In this document: piece by piece, positions 45,358 through 54,276 of the stretch
Layout: each line of letters starts with the position of its first letter
How positions within the stretch are numbered: the first letter of the stretch is position 1
Assembly: GCF_030539355.1 (NCBI RefSeq)
Contig: NZ_JAUNSF010000002.1
Location: 1,553-65,552, forward strand
DNA from: Sutterella sp.
Lineage (GTDB): Bacteria > Pseudomonadota > Gammaproteobacteria > Burkholderiales > Burkholderiaceae_F
Direction: 5' to 3'
DNA length: 64,000 nucleotides
Translations under genes and position numbers: made by a program
Notes under the pieces: model-generated
Told to the model about the DNA's origin: nothing
Seen by the model: only the letters and a program-made list of their open reading frames with translations
Databases searched by the model: none

Positions 45358-46683
45358 ATGAGCGCGGAGAACGAGAAGTCCGCGCGGGACGCGTCGAACG
45401 TATTTCCGACGCTCGCCGACGGCATCAGCGCCGCCCCGGTGCCCTCCGACTCGGAGGAGCGCCTCGCGCGGCTCAGAACCGCGAACACCTGGCTCGCCGT
45501 GGCGTTCGTGCTGCTGTGCGGCGTCTCGGCGGCGGCCTGGATCGTCGAGGCCCGCGAGGAGGCCTTCTGGGTCTGGTCAATCGGCGCGGCGATGGTGTTC
45601 GTCTTCAACCTCGTGCTCTGGCGCGCGCTCTTGAGAGAGGACGACAAGAAGGCGAGGCGCATCCGCGAGCGCGACCAGCGCTACCGCCAGACGCTCGCCC
45701 TTCTTCCGGAGGGCGTGACGATCCTCGGCGAAGGCTGGAGGATCGAGTGGGTGAACCAGCGCGCAATCGAGCACTTCGACATCCGTCCCAAGGAGGTCGG
45801 TCGCTCCTTCTTCGAGGCCGTGAGCGACGAGAGGCTCCGCCACTGGCTCTTCGAGCGCAGCTTCACGCACCGCTACAACATGATGACCCCCGCGGGCCTG
45901 CAGCTCGAGGTCGCGGTGATCGCGCCCGACGCGCGGCACATGATGATCGTCACGCATGACGTGACCGAGCGCCGCCGCGTCGAGGACATCCGCCGCGACT
46001 TCGTCGCGAACGTGAGCCATGAGCTGAGAACGCCGCTCACGGTGATCAGCGGCTTCCTCGAGCTCGAGAGTCAGACCGGGGGGCTCGCCCAGGAGGTGGT
46101 CGACCACCACCGCACGCTGATGCTCGAGCAGGCCAAGCGCATGAAGTCGCTCCTCGATGACCTGCTCCTCCTCTCGAGCCTCGAGAACCGCGACGACCAG
46201 GCCGAGGCCGACGCCGAGGTGATCGCGATGCCGAGGCTTCTCGAGGACGTCGTGCGCGAGGGCAGGGCGCTCTCGCTCGACCACCACCACATCTCGCTCG
46301 ACTGCGAGGACATCTCGCTCGTCGGGCAGGCCGACGAGATCCGCTCGGCCGCGATGAACCTCGTCTCGAACGCCGTGCGCTACACCCCCGAGGGCGGCAG
46401 CATCCGGGTGGTCTGGAAGCGCAAGGGCACGGGCGCGGCGCTCTCGGTCACGGACACCGGCATCGGCATCGAGGCGAAGCACATCCCGCGCTTGACCGAG
46501 CGCTTCTACCGCGTCGACAAGGGGCGTTCGCGCGGCACGGGCGGCACGGGCCTCGGGCTCGCGATCGTCAAGCACGTCCTGCGCCGCAACGGCGGCCAGC
46601 TCCTCATCGAGTCGACGCCCGGCAAGGGCAGCACCTTCTCGATGGTCTTCCCCGAGGAGCGCGTCTTCAGCGAGCAGATCTGA
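45358..46683 (+). CDS. phoR: Phosphate sensor histidine kinase PhoR
   Basis: 441 residues. Two membrane helices (about 42-85), a PAS domain, HisKA with the phospho-His in NVSHELRTPLTVI, and HATPase with N-box NLVSNAVRYTP and the GTGLGLAIVKH G-box. No periplasmic sensor domain, as in known PhoR. ATG 45358 lies 2 bp after phoB stop; GTG 45352 overlaps it. Confidence 0.94.
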   Translation: MSAENEKSARDASNVFPTLADGISAAPVPSDSEERLARLRTANTWLAVAFVLLCGVSAAAWIVEAREEAFWVWSIGAAMVFVFNLVLWRALLREDDKKARRIRERDQRYRQTLALLPEGVTILGEGWRIEWVNQRAIEHFDIRPKEVGRSFFEAVSDERLRHWLFERSFTHRYNMMTPAGLQLEVAVIAPDARHMMIVTHDVTERRRVEDIRRDFVANVSHELRTPLTVISGFLELESQTGGLAQEVVDHHRTLMLEQAKRMKSLLDDLLLLSSLENRDDQAEADAEVIAMPRLLEDVVREGRALSLDHHHISLDCEDISLVGQADEIRSAAMNLVSNAVRYTPEGGSIRVVWKRKGTGAALSVTDTGIGIEAKHIPRLTERFYRVDKGRSRGTGGTGLGLAIVKHVLRRNGGQLLIESTPGKGSTFSMVFPEERVFSEQI

Positions 46684-46752
46684 GGCTCACGGAAACTGTA
46701 AGAAAAAGCGAGGGAAAGGGCAGGGGCCGGAGGGAGGGCGCGGCCCCTGCGT

Positions 46753-46758
46753 TAAAAT
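46753..46758 (+). promoter_or_regulatory. Candidate -10 of surE
   Basis: TAAAAT 65 nt before the start; no clear -35. Confidence 0.35.
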
Positions 46759-46822
46759 TCCGAACTTTCAGGAGGGGGAGGCGAAGGGCGTCTCCCCGCC
46801 CGTGACTCTCATTCGGAATCCC

Positions 46823-47602
46823 ATGCACATCCTCATCTCGAACGACGACGGCTATCGCGCCCCCGGCATCCATGCGCTCGCGCGCGTCATGCGCCGCTTC
46901 GGCCGCGTCACCATCGTCGCCCCTGACCACAACCACTCCGGCGCCTCGAACTCGCTCACGCTCAACCGCCCGCTCACCGTCGAGCACATGCCGGGCGAGA
47001 GCCTCTACGTGGTCTCGGGCACGCCCTCGGACTGCGTGCACGTGGCGCTCACGGGGCTCCTCGAGGACCGTCCGGACCTCGTCGTGTCCGGCATCAACTG
47101 CGGCGCCAACATGGGCGACGACACGATGTACTCGGGCACCGTCGCCGCCGCGATCGAGGGTCACCTCTTCGGCATTCCGTCGATCGCCTTCTCGCAGATC
47201 GACAAGGGCTGGAGCGAGCTTGAGGCCGCGGCCGAGGTGGCGGCCGCCGTCGTCGACCGCTTCGCCGAGCCCGCGATCGCCGCGAAGGAGCCGATGCTTC
47301 TGAACGTCAACATTCCGAACATGCCGCGCGCCGCGCTCAAGGGCATCGTCGCCACGCGCCTCGGCCGCCGCTCGAGCGCGGAGCCCGTGATCCGCGAGAT
47401 GAGCCCGAGGGGCTTCCCGATCTACTGGCTCGGCGCCGCCGGCAAGCCCTCCGACGCCTCCGAGGGCACGGACTTCTGGGCGACCTCGCACGGGTTCGTC
47501 TCGGTGACGCCGCTCCAGACCGACCTCACGAACCACCGCCAGGTGGCGCTCGCCGGCGAGTGGCTCAACTCGGACGGCGTTCCCGACGTGCTCTCCGAGT
47601 GA
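46823..47602 (+). CDS. surE: 5'/3'-nucleotidase SurE
   Basis: Metal-dependent survival protein nucleotidase. The conserved N-terminal HILISNDDGYRAPGI and the VAPDHNHSGASN and VSGINCGANMGDDTMYSGTV motifs form the active site. ATG 46823 gives 259 residues; GTG 46802 would add seven. Followed by nlpD with no pcm between. Confidence 0.96.
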   Translation: MHILISNDDGYRAPGIHALARVMRRFGRVTIVAPDHNHSGASNSLTLNRPLTVEHMPGESLYVVSGTPSDCVHVALTGLLEDRPDLVVSGINCGANMGDDTMYSGTVAAAIEGHLFGIPSIAFSQIDKGWSELEAAAEVAAAVVDRFAEPAIAAKEPMLLNVNIPNMPRAALKGIVATRLGRRSSAEPVIREMSPRGFPIYWLGAAGKPSDASEGTDFWATSHGFVSVTPLQTDLTNHRQVALAGEWLNSDGVPDVLSE

Positions 47603-47639
47603 GCCAGGATCAGTTTTTTTGAAAAAAGTGGATTGTGAT

Positions 47640-48521
47640 ATGAACAGAGTTTCGTCCGTGCGCCTTGCCTGCGCCGCGGCGGCCGTCGCCGCCATTCTGT
47701 CGGGCTGCTCGTCGCTCCCGCCCGGGCAGGTTCCCATCGTCGACCGCAACTCCGGGGAGGTGCAGCAGCGCCCGGCCGTGGGCGGCATCATCGACTCGGG
47801 CCGCACGCACACCGTCGCTCCCGGCGACACGATCTACAACATCTCGCAGCGAAACGGCATCCGCCCGGCGGATCTGATGCAGCTCAATGCCATCGTCGAT
47901 CCGACGACGCTCTCGATCGGCCAGGTGCTGCACCTCCCGGTCTCCACCGGGACGCCCTCCGCCGCGACTGTCGCCCCGGGCGTGCGCGTGCACCGCGTCG
48001 ACACCTCGGCCCCGATCACGGTGGGAACGCTCATGCCCACGCAGTCGCAGCCTGCGGAGACGGCCGAGCCCGCGCCCGCGGAGACCGCCGCCCCGGCTGA
48101 GGCTGAAGCCCAGCCCGTGAAGGCCCCCGAGCCCGTGCCCGAGATCATCCCCGGCACGCGTCTGCTCTGGCCCGCCCGCGGCCCGGTCATCTCGGACTAC
48201 GCGAAGAACGGCAAGGGCATCGACATCGGCGGCGAAGCGGGCAGCATCGTCATCGCCGCCGCGGACGGCGAGGTGATCTTCGTCGGCACCGGCGTGCGCG
48301 GCTACGGCAACCTCGTCATCGTCAAGCACACGCCGACCCTCGTGACGGCCTACGGCCACAACTCGAAGATCGTCGTGAAGCGCGGCGACAAGGTCCGCTC
48401 GGGCCAGAAGATCGCCGAGATGGGTCAGACCGACGCCGACCGCGTGAAGCTGCGCTTTGAACTGCGCGAGCGCGGCAAGGCCATCGATCCGTCGAAGTAC
48501 CTCCCGCCCGTGCGGAAGTGA
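47640..48521 (+). CDS. nlpD: NlpD-like LysM/LytM lipoprotein
   Basis: Envelope activator of cell-wall amidases. Start 47640 gives MNRVSSVRLA..., lipobox LSGC; a TTG at 47619 is possible. A LysM domain (HTVAPGDTIYNISQRNGI) binds peptidoglycan, then a Pro/Ala-rich linker and a LytM domain. LytM zinc ligands are lost: NGKGIDIGG lacks the first His and LRFELR lacks the last HxH. It is therefore a degenerate LytM of the NlpD type. 293 residues. Confidence 0.93.
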   Translation: MNRVSSVRLACAAAAVAAILSGCSSLPPGQVPIVDRNSGEVQQRPAVGGIIDSGRTHTVAPGDTIYNISQRNGIRPADLMQLNAIVDPTTLSIGQVLHLPVSTGTPSAATVAPGVRVHRVDTSAPITVGTLMPTQSQPAETAEPAPAETAAPAEAEAQPVKAPEPVPEIIPGTRLLWPARGPVISDYAKNGKGIDIGGEAGSIVIAAADGEVIFVGTGVRGYGNLVIVKHTPTLVTAYGHNSKIVVKRGDKVRSGQKIAEMGQTDADRVKLRFELRERGKAIDPSKYLPPVRK

Positions 48522-48557
48522 TCCCCATCGCCGCGGCGAACTGCGCTAAAGTGCGCG

Positions 48558-48582
48558 GTTTCCCGCGGAAACTAATTTTTTT
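48558..48582 (+). terminator. Terminator after surE-nlpD
   Basis: GTTTCC-CGC-GGAAAC, then TAATTTTTTT. Confidence 0.8.
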
Positions 48583-48797
48583 CGCCCCGGGTTCGTCAGC
48601 CCTCTCTCCGGCCCCCTTCCGGAGATGACGGACGGTGAAGCCGGCGGCATGCCCCGGGAAGGCGCCCGAAGGGGAGGACTCGGAAGGTTCCTCCGGCTTT
48701 GAGGCGCCTTCGGCCTCTCAGGACGCACGGCCGCGGGGAGCAGAGAGACAACAATCACGGGCACGCCTCTGGTGCGGGCCCGAGCAAGGAGACCGGC
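48583..48797 (+). other. GC-rich leader of rlmD
   Basis: 215 nt without a convincing gene. Hairpin TCTCCGG (48605-48611)/CCGGAGA (48619-48625) and further GC-rich repeats. No remnant of rpoS is recognisable. Confidence 0.4.
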
Positions 48798-50267
48798 ATG
48801 GGCCGCAGAAAAGGTGCGCGTGAGCGCACGCCAGAATTCTTCACCGTTGACGTCGAGCGCCTCGACCAGGAAGGCCGCGGCATCGCCCATGTGGACGGCA
48901 AGGTCGTCTTCGTGCAGGGGGCGCTCCCGAACGAGCGCGTCACCTACGAGCGGCTGCGCTCGAAGTCCTCCTTCGACATCGGGCGCGTCACCGAGGTGCA
49001 CCGCGAGAGCGTGATGCGCGTCACGCCCCGGTGCCCGAACTTCGGCCTCGGGCCGGGCAGCTGCGGCGGCTGCACGATGCAGCACCTCGAGCCCTCGGCG
49101 CAGGTGGCCTACAAGGAGCGCGTGCTGCTCGACACCCTCTGGCGCATCGGCAAGGTCCGGCCCGAGCTCGTGCTCCCGCCGATCCACGGTCCCTACTGGG
49201 GCTACCGCCACCGCGCGCGCCTCACGGTCCGCGACGTGGCGAAGAAGGGCGGCATCCTCGTCGGGTTCCACGAGAAGAGCTCCTCCTACGTGGCCGACAT
49301 GCACGTCTGCCCGATCCTCACGCCCAAGGTGAGCGCCCTCATCGATCCGCTGCGCGAGCTCGTCGCAAAGCTCGACATGCGCCAGCGCATGCCCCAGATC
49401 GAGGTCTCGGTGGGCGGCGACGGCCGCACGGCGCTCGTCTTCCGCCATCTCGATCCGCTCACGGACGCGGACCGCGAGCGGCTCCTCGCCTTCGGCGTGG
49501 AGAAGGAAGTGGACATCTGGCTCCAGCCCAAGGGCCCGGAGAGCGCGCATGCGGCGCTTCCCGAGAACGAGGACAAGCTCGGTCTGGAACTGCCCGAGTT
49601 CGGTGTGCGCATCGCCTTCAAGCCGACGGACTTCACGCAGGTGAACCATGAGCTGAATGAAACCATGGTCTCGCGCGCGATCCGCCTGCTCGACCTCTCG
49701 CCCGACGCGAAGGTCGCGGACTTCTTCTGCGGCCTCGGGAACTTCACGCTCCCGATCGCCCGCAGAGCCGGCCGCGTGATCGGCATCGAGGGGTCCGAGG
49801 GGCTCGTCGCACGCGCCCGCCAGGGCGCCGCCGAGAACGGGCTCGCCGCGAAGACCGTCTTCCGCGCCCGCAACCTCTTCACCTGGTGCGAGGCCGACTG
49901 GGAGGAACTGCAGAAGACGATGGGCGGCATCGACCGCATCCTCATCGACCCGCCGCGCGAGGGCGCGCTTGCGCTCGCCCGCGTGCTTGCGAAGACCGAC
50001 AAGCGCCCGGCGAGGATCGTCTACGTCTCCTGCAACCCCGCGACGCTCGCGCGCGACTGCGCGGTGCTCCACCACGAGGGCGGCTGGCACATCCGCGCCG
50101 CGGGCATCATGAACATGTTCCCGCACACGGGCCACGTCGAGTCGATCGCGCTCCTCGAGCCGGGCGAGAAGCCCGCGGAAAAGAGCGTCGAGGCCGAGGA
50201 GCTCGAGCGCAGGATCGCCGCCGAGGGTGCGGACAATGTCAAGATGACGCTCTCCGACGGCGCCTGA
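48798..50267 (+). CDS. rlmD: 23S rRNA (uracil(1939)-C5)-methyltransferase RlmD
   Basis: SAM-dependent rRNA methyltransferase with a [4Fe-4S] cluster. ATG 48798 follows AAGGAGA, giving 489 residues. A TRAM domain, cluster cysteines (PRCPNFGLGPGSCGGCTMQH plus VCPIL), SAM motif VADFFCGLGNFTLPIA and catalytic YVSCNPATLARD are present. The final 40 residues are acidic. Fe-S dependence links it to the ISC operon. Confidence 0.94.
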   Translation: MGRRKGARERTPEFFTVDVERLDQEGRGIAHVDGKVVFVQGALPNERVTYERLRSKSSFDIGRVTEVHRESVMRVTPRCPNFGLGPGSCGGCTMQHLEPSAQVAYKERVLLDTLWRIGKVRPELVLPPIHGPYWGYRHRARLTVRDVAKKGGILVGFHEKSSSYVADMHVCPILTPKVSALIDPLRELVAKLDMRQRMPQIEVSVGGDGRTALVFRHLDPLTDADRERLLAFGVEKEVDIWLQPKGPESAHAALPENEDKLGLELPEFGVRIAFKPTDFTQVNHELNETMVSRAIRLLDLSPDAKVADFFCGLGNFTLPIARRAGRVIGIEGSEGLVARARQGAAENGLAAKTVFRARNLFTWCEADWEELQKTMGGIDRILIDPPREGALALARVLAKTDKRPARIVYVSCNPATLARDCAVLHHEGGWHIRAAGIMNMFPHTGHVESIALLEPGEKPAEKSVEAEELERRIAAEGADNVKMTLSDGA

Positions 50268-50295
50268 TCCGCCACGGATAATTCTCAGGACAAAC

Positions 50296-50328
50296 AAAGG
50301 CCCCGCGGCGCTTGCCGGCGGGGCCTTT
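50296..50328. terminator. Bidirectional terminator
   Basis: AAAGGCCCCGC (50296-50306) pairs over 11 bp with GCGGGGCCTTT (50318-50328) between converging genes. Confidence 0.8.
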
Positions 50329-50352
50329 GTGCTGAATGAGGGGGCGGAAGGC

Positions 50353-50946
50353 TCAGTTCTTCTTCGAGGCCCGCTCGTAGGACTGCGGATCGTCGCGGCA
50401 GATGCGGGCGAGCTTCCTGAAGAGGTTCGCCGCGAGCGTGATCTGCGCGGAGAGCTTCAGGATGCGGTCCCCGGGGATCTCCGAGGGTGTGCGGCCCGAG
50501 ACGGCCGAGAGGAAGGCGCGGGCGAACTGGTCGTTCGAGGGCGGGGTGCTCGTGATCGTGGCCATGCGCATGAAGCGCTGGCGCAGCAGGTTGTAGTCAC
50601 GGACCTCGTCGGCGGTGAGGTGATCGATGAGCGGGGCCTTGAGCACGGCGTCCGTGTAGGCCTGGAGCTGCGAGGAGATCTTGCGCGAGAGCTTGTCCTC
50701 GGCGGCGAGCTCAGGGATCTCGGTGAGCGCGACCCAGAGGCCGATGCCCTGCAGAAGCGCGGCCCAGCGGGCGCGGAAGCGGGTCTTCGCCTCGCGGCCG
50801 ATGAAGGGCAGGGGATTCCAGTCCACGCCCGCGGCGCGGGGAATCTCGCGCGAGAAAAGGCTCACGCACTGGTCACGGACGCAGCCGCCGAAGGCGGTGC
50901 CGAGGTTGTCGGCGAATACTTTGTCTATAACGGGCGTTCCGGTCAT
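50353..50946 (-). CDS. Hypothetical protein, 197 residues
   Basis: No family recognised. The sequence is helical and soluble-looking, with no signal peptide or membrane helix. Landmarks are GGCVRDQCV near residue 20, a WNPLPFIGREAKTRFRARW segment and a final KK tail. The coding frame has normal codon use for this genome. It is a single gene between two converging/diverging neighbours, so context offers no clue. Confidence 0.7.
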   Translation of the reverse strand: MTGTPVIDKVFADNLGTAFGGCVRDQCVSLFSREIPRAAGVDWNPLPFIGREAKTRFRARWAALLQGIGLWVALTEIPELAAEDKLSRKISSQLQAYTDAVLKAPLIDHLTADEVRDYNLLRQRFMRMATITSTPPSNDQFARAFLSAVSGRTPSEIPGDRILKLSAQITLAANLFRKLARICRDDPQSYERASKKN

Positions 50947-51309
50947 GCGTGCTCTCCTACTCTCTCATTCTCCGTTGTCATTTCGGTCCCGGGAACGTTT
51001 CTTCTGAACGAATGCCCCGGAACGGTGCAGAAGTTTACCTGCCGCCCGCGATTCGGAAAATTGGTGAGTTGTCTTAGGTCATGAGGGGCAGGATCGACTT
51101 TTCTAAGCAATTCCGAGACCATGCCGATCCCGGCCGGCATCGGAAGACCGTTCCGGGCGGCGCGGGAAGATCGTTTTTGCGACAATTAAGGCCCTTTCCC
51201 GGTCCGCCGACGGCGCCGCGCCCGGAGACCACGGCTGCGGCGTCAGAAGAAAAGAGACGGACGGACGGGCGGGGAAGGCAGAGGAACACCCGGTTCGAAG
51301 GAGAACATC
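50947..51309. other. Divergent gap upstream of tyrA
   Basis: 363 nt. An imperfect palindrome CCGAT-C-CCGGCCGG-C-ATCGG is at 51124-51143, and an AT-richer patch (GTTTTTGCGACAATTAAGG) near 51170 may hold the tyrA promoter. Nothing protein-like is seen. Confidence 0.4.
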
Positions 51310-52404
51310 GTGGCTTTTGAGCACGAGGACATGACAACAGCGGAGGAACTCGCGGAAATTGACCGCGAGCTCGCGCGGCTCGTCGCGCGACGGCTTGAAA
51401 TCGCCCGCAGGCTCGGGCGCGCGGCGCCCGCCGAGGCGCGTCAGGCGCGCCCCGAGGCCGTGGGCCTGCCCGAGGGCCTCTATCCGGCGATCCTCTCGCG
51501 GATCGCGAGGGAGGCGGTGAAGACCGGTCCGACTGAAAAGTTCCCCGCCACGGTCTCCGAGCCGCGCCCGGTGGTGATCATCGGCGGCAACGGCGGCATG
51601 GGCCGGGGACTGAGGAGCCACTTCGAGCGCTCGGGCTGGCCCGTGCGCGTCCTTGACCGCAGTGACTGGCCGCGCGCGGCGGAAATCCTCGAGGGCGCGG
51701 GAACCGTGATCGTCTCGGTGCCGATCGACGTGACGGAGGCGACCATTGCGCGCCTGAAGGGCCTCATGCCCGCCGACGCCGTGCTCGCCGACGTGACCTC
51801 GGTGAAGACGGAGCCGCTGCACGCGATGCTCAAGGCCCACGCGGGGCCCGTGGTGGGCCTCCACCCGATGTTCGGCCCGGACGTCGGGAGCTACGCGGGC
51901 CAGGTCTTCGTCATCTGCCCGGGGCGCGACGACGCGGCCTGCGAGCCCCTCGTGAAGCAGATCGCGCTCTGGGGCGCGCGCCTCTGCGAGTGCACTGCCG
52001 AGCAGCACGACCGCGCGATGAGCATCATCCAGGCGCTGCGGCACTTCACGACCTACGCCTACGGGGCGTTCCTCGCGAAGATCCATCCGGACCTCGCGAA
52101 GATCGTCGAGCTCTCGTCGCCGATCTACCGGCTCGAGCTTGACATGGTCGGGCGCCTCTTCGCGCAGGACCCGCACCTCTACGCGGACATCATTCTCGCG
52201 AGCCCGCGCAACACCGAGCTCATCCGGGAGTACGTCGAGAGCCTCTGGAACGAGCTCATCGTCATCTCGGGACGCGACCGCAACGAGTTCATCCGGCGCT
52301 TCCTCGACGTGAGGGAGTTCTTCGGGGACTTCGCGCAGGCGTGTCTGCGCGACAGCGGCGCGATGCTGCGCGCGATCCAGGAGGAGCGCGAGGCGCGGAA
52401 ATAG
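51310..52404 (+). CDS. tyrA: TyrA T-protein with eroded chorismate mutase domain
   Basis: Prephenate dehydrogenase of tyrosine synthesis fused behind an AroQ-like domain, 364 residues. GTG start with AAGGAG upstream. The dehydrogenase half is intact and strikingly like enteric T-protein: VVIIGGNGGMGRGL nucleotide fold, catalytic-region GLHPMFGPDVGS, ALRHFTTYAYG, and SSPIYRLELDMVGRLFAQDPHLYADII. The first ~70 residues retain VARRLEIARRLG but lack the mutase Lys and the ERE helix, with about 16 residues missing. Mutase activity is doubtful; another gene would be needed for that step. Confidence 0.88.
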   Translation: MAFEHEDMTTAEELAEIDRELARLVARRLEIARRLGRAAPAEARQARPEAVGLPEGLYPAILSRIAREAVKTGPTEKFPATVSEPRPVVIIGGNGGMGRGLRSHFERSGWPVRVLDRSDWPRAAEILEGAGTVIVSVPIDVTEATIARLKGLMPADAVLADVTSVKTEPLHAMLKAHAGPVVGLHPMFGPDVGSYAGQVFVICPGRDDAACEPLVKQIALWGARLCECTAEQHDRAMSIIQALRHFTTYAYGAFLAKIHPDLAKIVELSSPIYRLELDMVGRLFAQDPHLYADIILASPRNTELIREYVESLWNELIVISGRDRNEFIRRFLDVREFFGDFAQACLRDSGAMLRAIQEEREARK

Positions 52405-52451
52405 TTCCTCGCAAAATACGCATCCGTGAAAAAAGGGGCCATAACCCCCCG

Positions 52452-52460
52452 TGATAGAAT
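52452..52460 (+). promoter_or_regulatory. Candidate extended -10 promoter of ndk
   Basis: TGA-TAGAAT has the TGn extension, which can replace a -35. It lies 142 nt before the start. Confidence 0.5.
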
Positions 52461-52601
52461 CACTAGCTTGGGATGAAGGGCGTCTTTTCTCAGGCGCCCC
52501 AAGGCTCCGGGCCCTCCGGTCTCCCGTTTCTGCGGAGTCAGCCGCGGCACGCCGCTCCCTCCAACCTCCAAACCCCTTTTTATTCTTTCGAAGAGAAACA
52601 A

Positions 52602-53027
52602 ATGGCTATTGAGCGCACTCTCTCCATCATCAAGCCGGACGCTGTTGCGAAGAACGTGATCGGCAAGATCTACTCCCGTTTCGAAACGAACGGCCTCAAG
52701 ATCGTCGCCGCCCAGATGCGTCAGCTCTCCCAGGCCGAGGCCGAGGGCTTCTACGCCGTTCACCGCGAGCGTCCCTTCTTTGCCGACCTCGTCAAGTTCA
52801 TGACCTCCGGCCCCGTGATGATCCAGGTCCTCGAGGGCGAGGGCGCCATCCTCAAGAACCGTGAGCTCATGGGCGCCACGGACCCGAAGAAGGCCGCCCC
52901 CGGCACGATCCGCGCCGACTTCGCCGAGAGCATCGACGCCAACGCCGTCCACGGCTCTGACGCCCCCGAGACGGCCGCCGTCGAGATCGCCTACTTCTTC
53001 CCGGCTCTCGCCATTCACAGCCGCTGA
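52602..53027 (+). CDS. ndk: Nucleoside diphosphate kinase
   Basis: Balances NTP pools by His-phosphate transfer. 141 residues: [27 protein letters not shown] and the catalytic His in [12 protein letters not shown]. Overlaps rlmN by one base (TGATG). The longer upstream frame is leader. Confidence 0.97.
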   Translation: MAIERTLSIIKPDAVAKNVIGKIYSRFETNGLKIVAAQMRQLSQAEAEGFYAVHRERPFFADLVKFMTSGPVMIQVLEGEGAILKNRELMGATDPKKAAPGTIRADFAESIDANAVHGSDAPETAAVEIAYFFPALAIHSR

Positions 53028-54247
53028 TGACTGACGCGACCGCTTCCGGGCAGTCGCATGACGCCGCCGGCGCCGTCGGGAACGGCGCCGAGCGGGTCAA
53101 CCTGCTCGACTTTGACGCGGCCGGTCTGAAGGCATGGTGCGCGGAAATCGGCGAGAAGCCCTTCCGCGCCCGCCAGCTCACCCGCTGGATCCACCGCCAC
53201 CTCGAAAGCGACTTCGAGGCCATGACCGACCTTGCGAAAACCTTCCGCGCCAAGCTCATGGAGCGCGCGGAGGTGCGTGCGCCTGCCCCGCTCACGGAGA
53301 AGAAATCCGCCGACGGGACGCGCAAATGGCTCTTTGACGTCGGCAACGGCAACGCCGTCGAGGCCGTCTTCATCCCCGAGGATGACCGCGGAACGCTCTG
53401 CATCTCCTCGCAGGCGGGCTGCGCCATGGGATGCCTCTTCTGCTCGACGGGCAAGCAGGGCTTCAACCGCAATCTCCGAACGAGCGAGATCGTCGGTCAG
53501 CTCTGGCAGGCCGAGCGCGAGCTTCGCCGCGACCGCGGCATCACCGACCCGAACGACCGCGTGATCAGCAACGTTGTGATGATGGGCATGGGCGAGCCCC
53601 TGCAGAACCTCGACAACGTGATCCGCGCGCTCAAGATTTTCCTCGACGACGACGGCTACGGACTCTCGCGCCGCCGCGTCACCGTGTCCACCTCCGGCCT
53701 CGTGCGCCAGATGGACAAGCTCGCCGAGGCGGCCCCCGTGGCGCTTGCGGTGAGTCTGCACGCCGCGGACGACGAACTGCGTGACAAGATCATGCCCGTC
53801 AACCGCAAGCACCCGCTCGCGGACCTGATGGCCGCCTGCCGCCGCTACCTGAAGTACGCCCCGCGCGACTTCATCACGTTCGAGTATGTGATGTTGGGCG
53901 GCGTGAACGACAGCCTGCGCGACGCCGACCGGCTCGCCGACCTCGTCCGCCGCGAGAACGTGCCGTGCAAGTTCAACCTGATTCCCTTCAATCCCTTCCC
54001 GCAGTCGGACTTGGCGAAGCCCGACCGTGAGAAGGTCCTCGCCTTCTGCCGCCGCCTGAACGCGGCCGGCTACGTGACGACGATCCGCAAGACGCGCGGC
54101 GACGACATCGACGCCGCATGCGGCCAGCTCGCGGGCGAGGTGCGTGACCGCACCCGCCGCGCCGAGCGTCTTGCCGAGCAGAAGGCAGAGGCTGCGATCA
54201 TCCTCCAGCGCTCGCGTCCCTCCCGGGGAGCGGCGGTCGCGAACTGA
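53027..54247 (+). CDS. rlmN: 23S rRNA/tRNA adenine-C2 methyltransferase RlmN
   Basis: Radical-SAM methyltransferase. The cluster motif [14 protein letters not shown] (CX3CX2C), [12 protein letters not shown] and the two catalytic Cys (late Cys in [12 protein letters not shown]) are visible. The 406 residues include an N-terminal HhH-like part. Another Fe-S enzyme in this window. rodZ follows after 29 bp with no pilF. Confidence 0.96.
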   Translation: MTDATASGQSHDAAGAVGNGAERVNLLDFDAAGLKAWCAEIGEKPFRARQLTRWIHRHLESDFEAMTDLAKTFRAKLMERAEVRAPAPLTEKKSADGTRKWLFDVGNGNAVEAVFIPEDDRGTLCISSQAGCAMGCLFCSTGKQGFNRNLRTSEIVGQLWQAERELRRDRGITDPNDRVISNVVMMGMGEPLQNLDNVIRALKIFLDDDGYGLSRRRVTVSTSGLVRQMDKLAEAAPVALAVSLHAADDELRDKIMPVNRKHPLADLMAACRRYLKYAPRDFITFEYVMLGGVNDSLRDADRLADLVRRENVPCKFNLIPFNPFPQSDLAKPDREKVLAFCRRLNAAGYVTTIRKTRGDDIDAACGQLAGEVRDRTRRAERLAEQKAEAAIILQRSRPSRGAAVAN

Positions 54248-54276
54248 ACCCCTTTCCTGAAGCAGACGAGTTCCAT

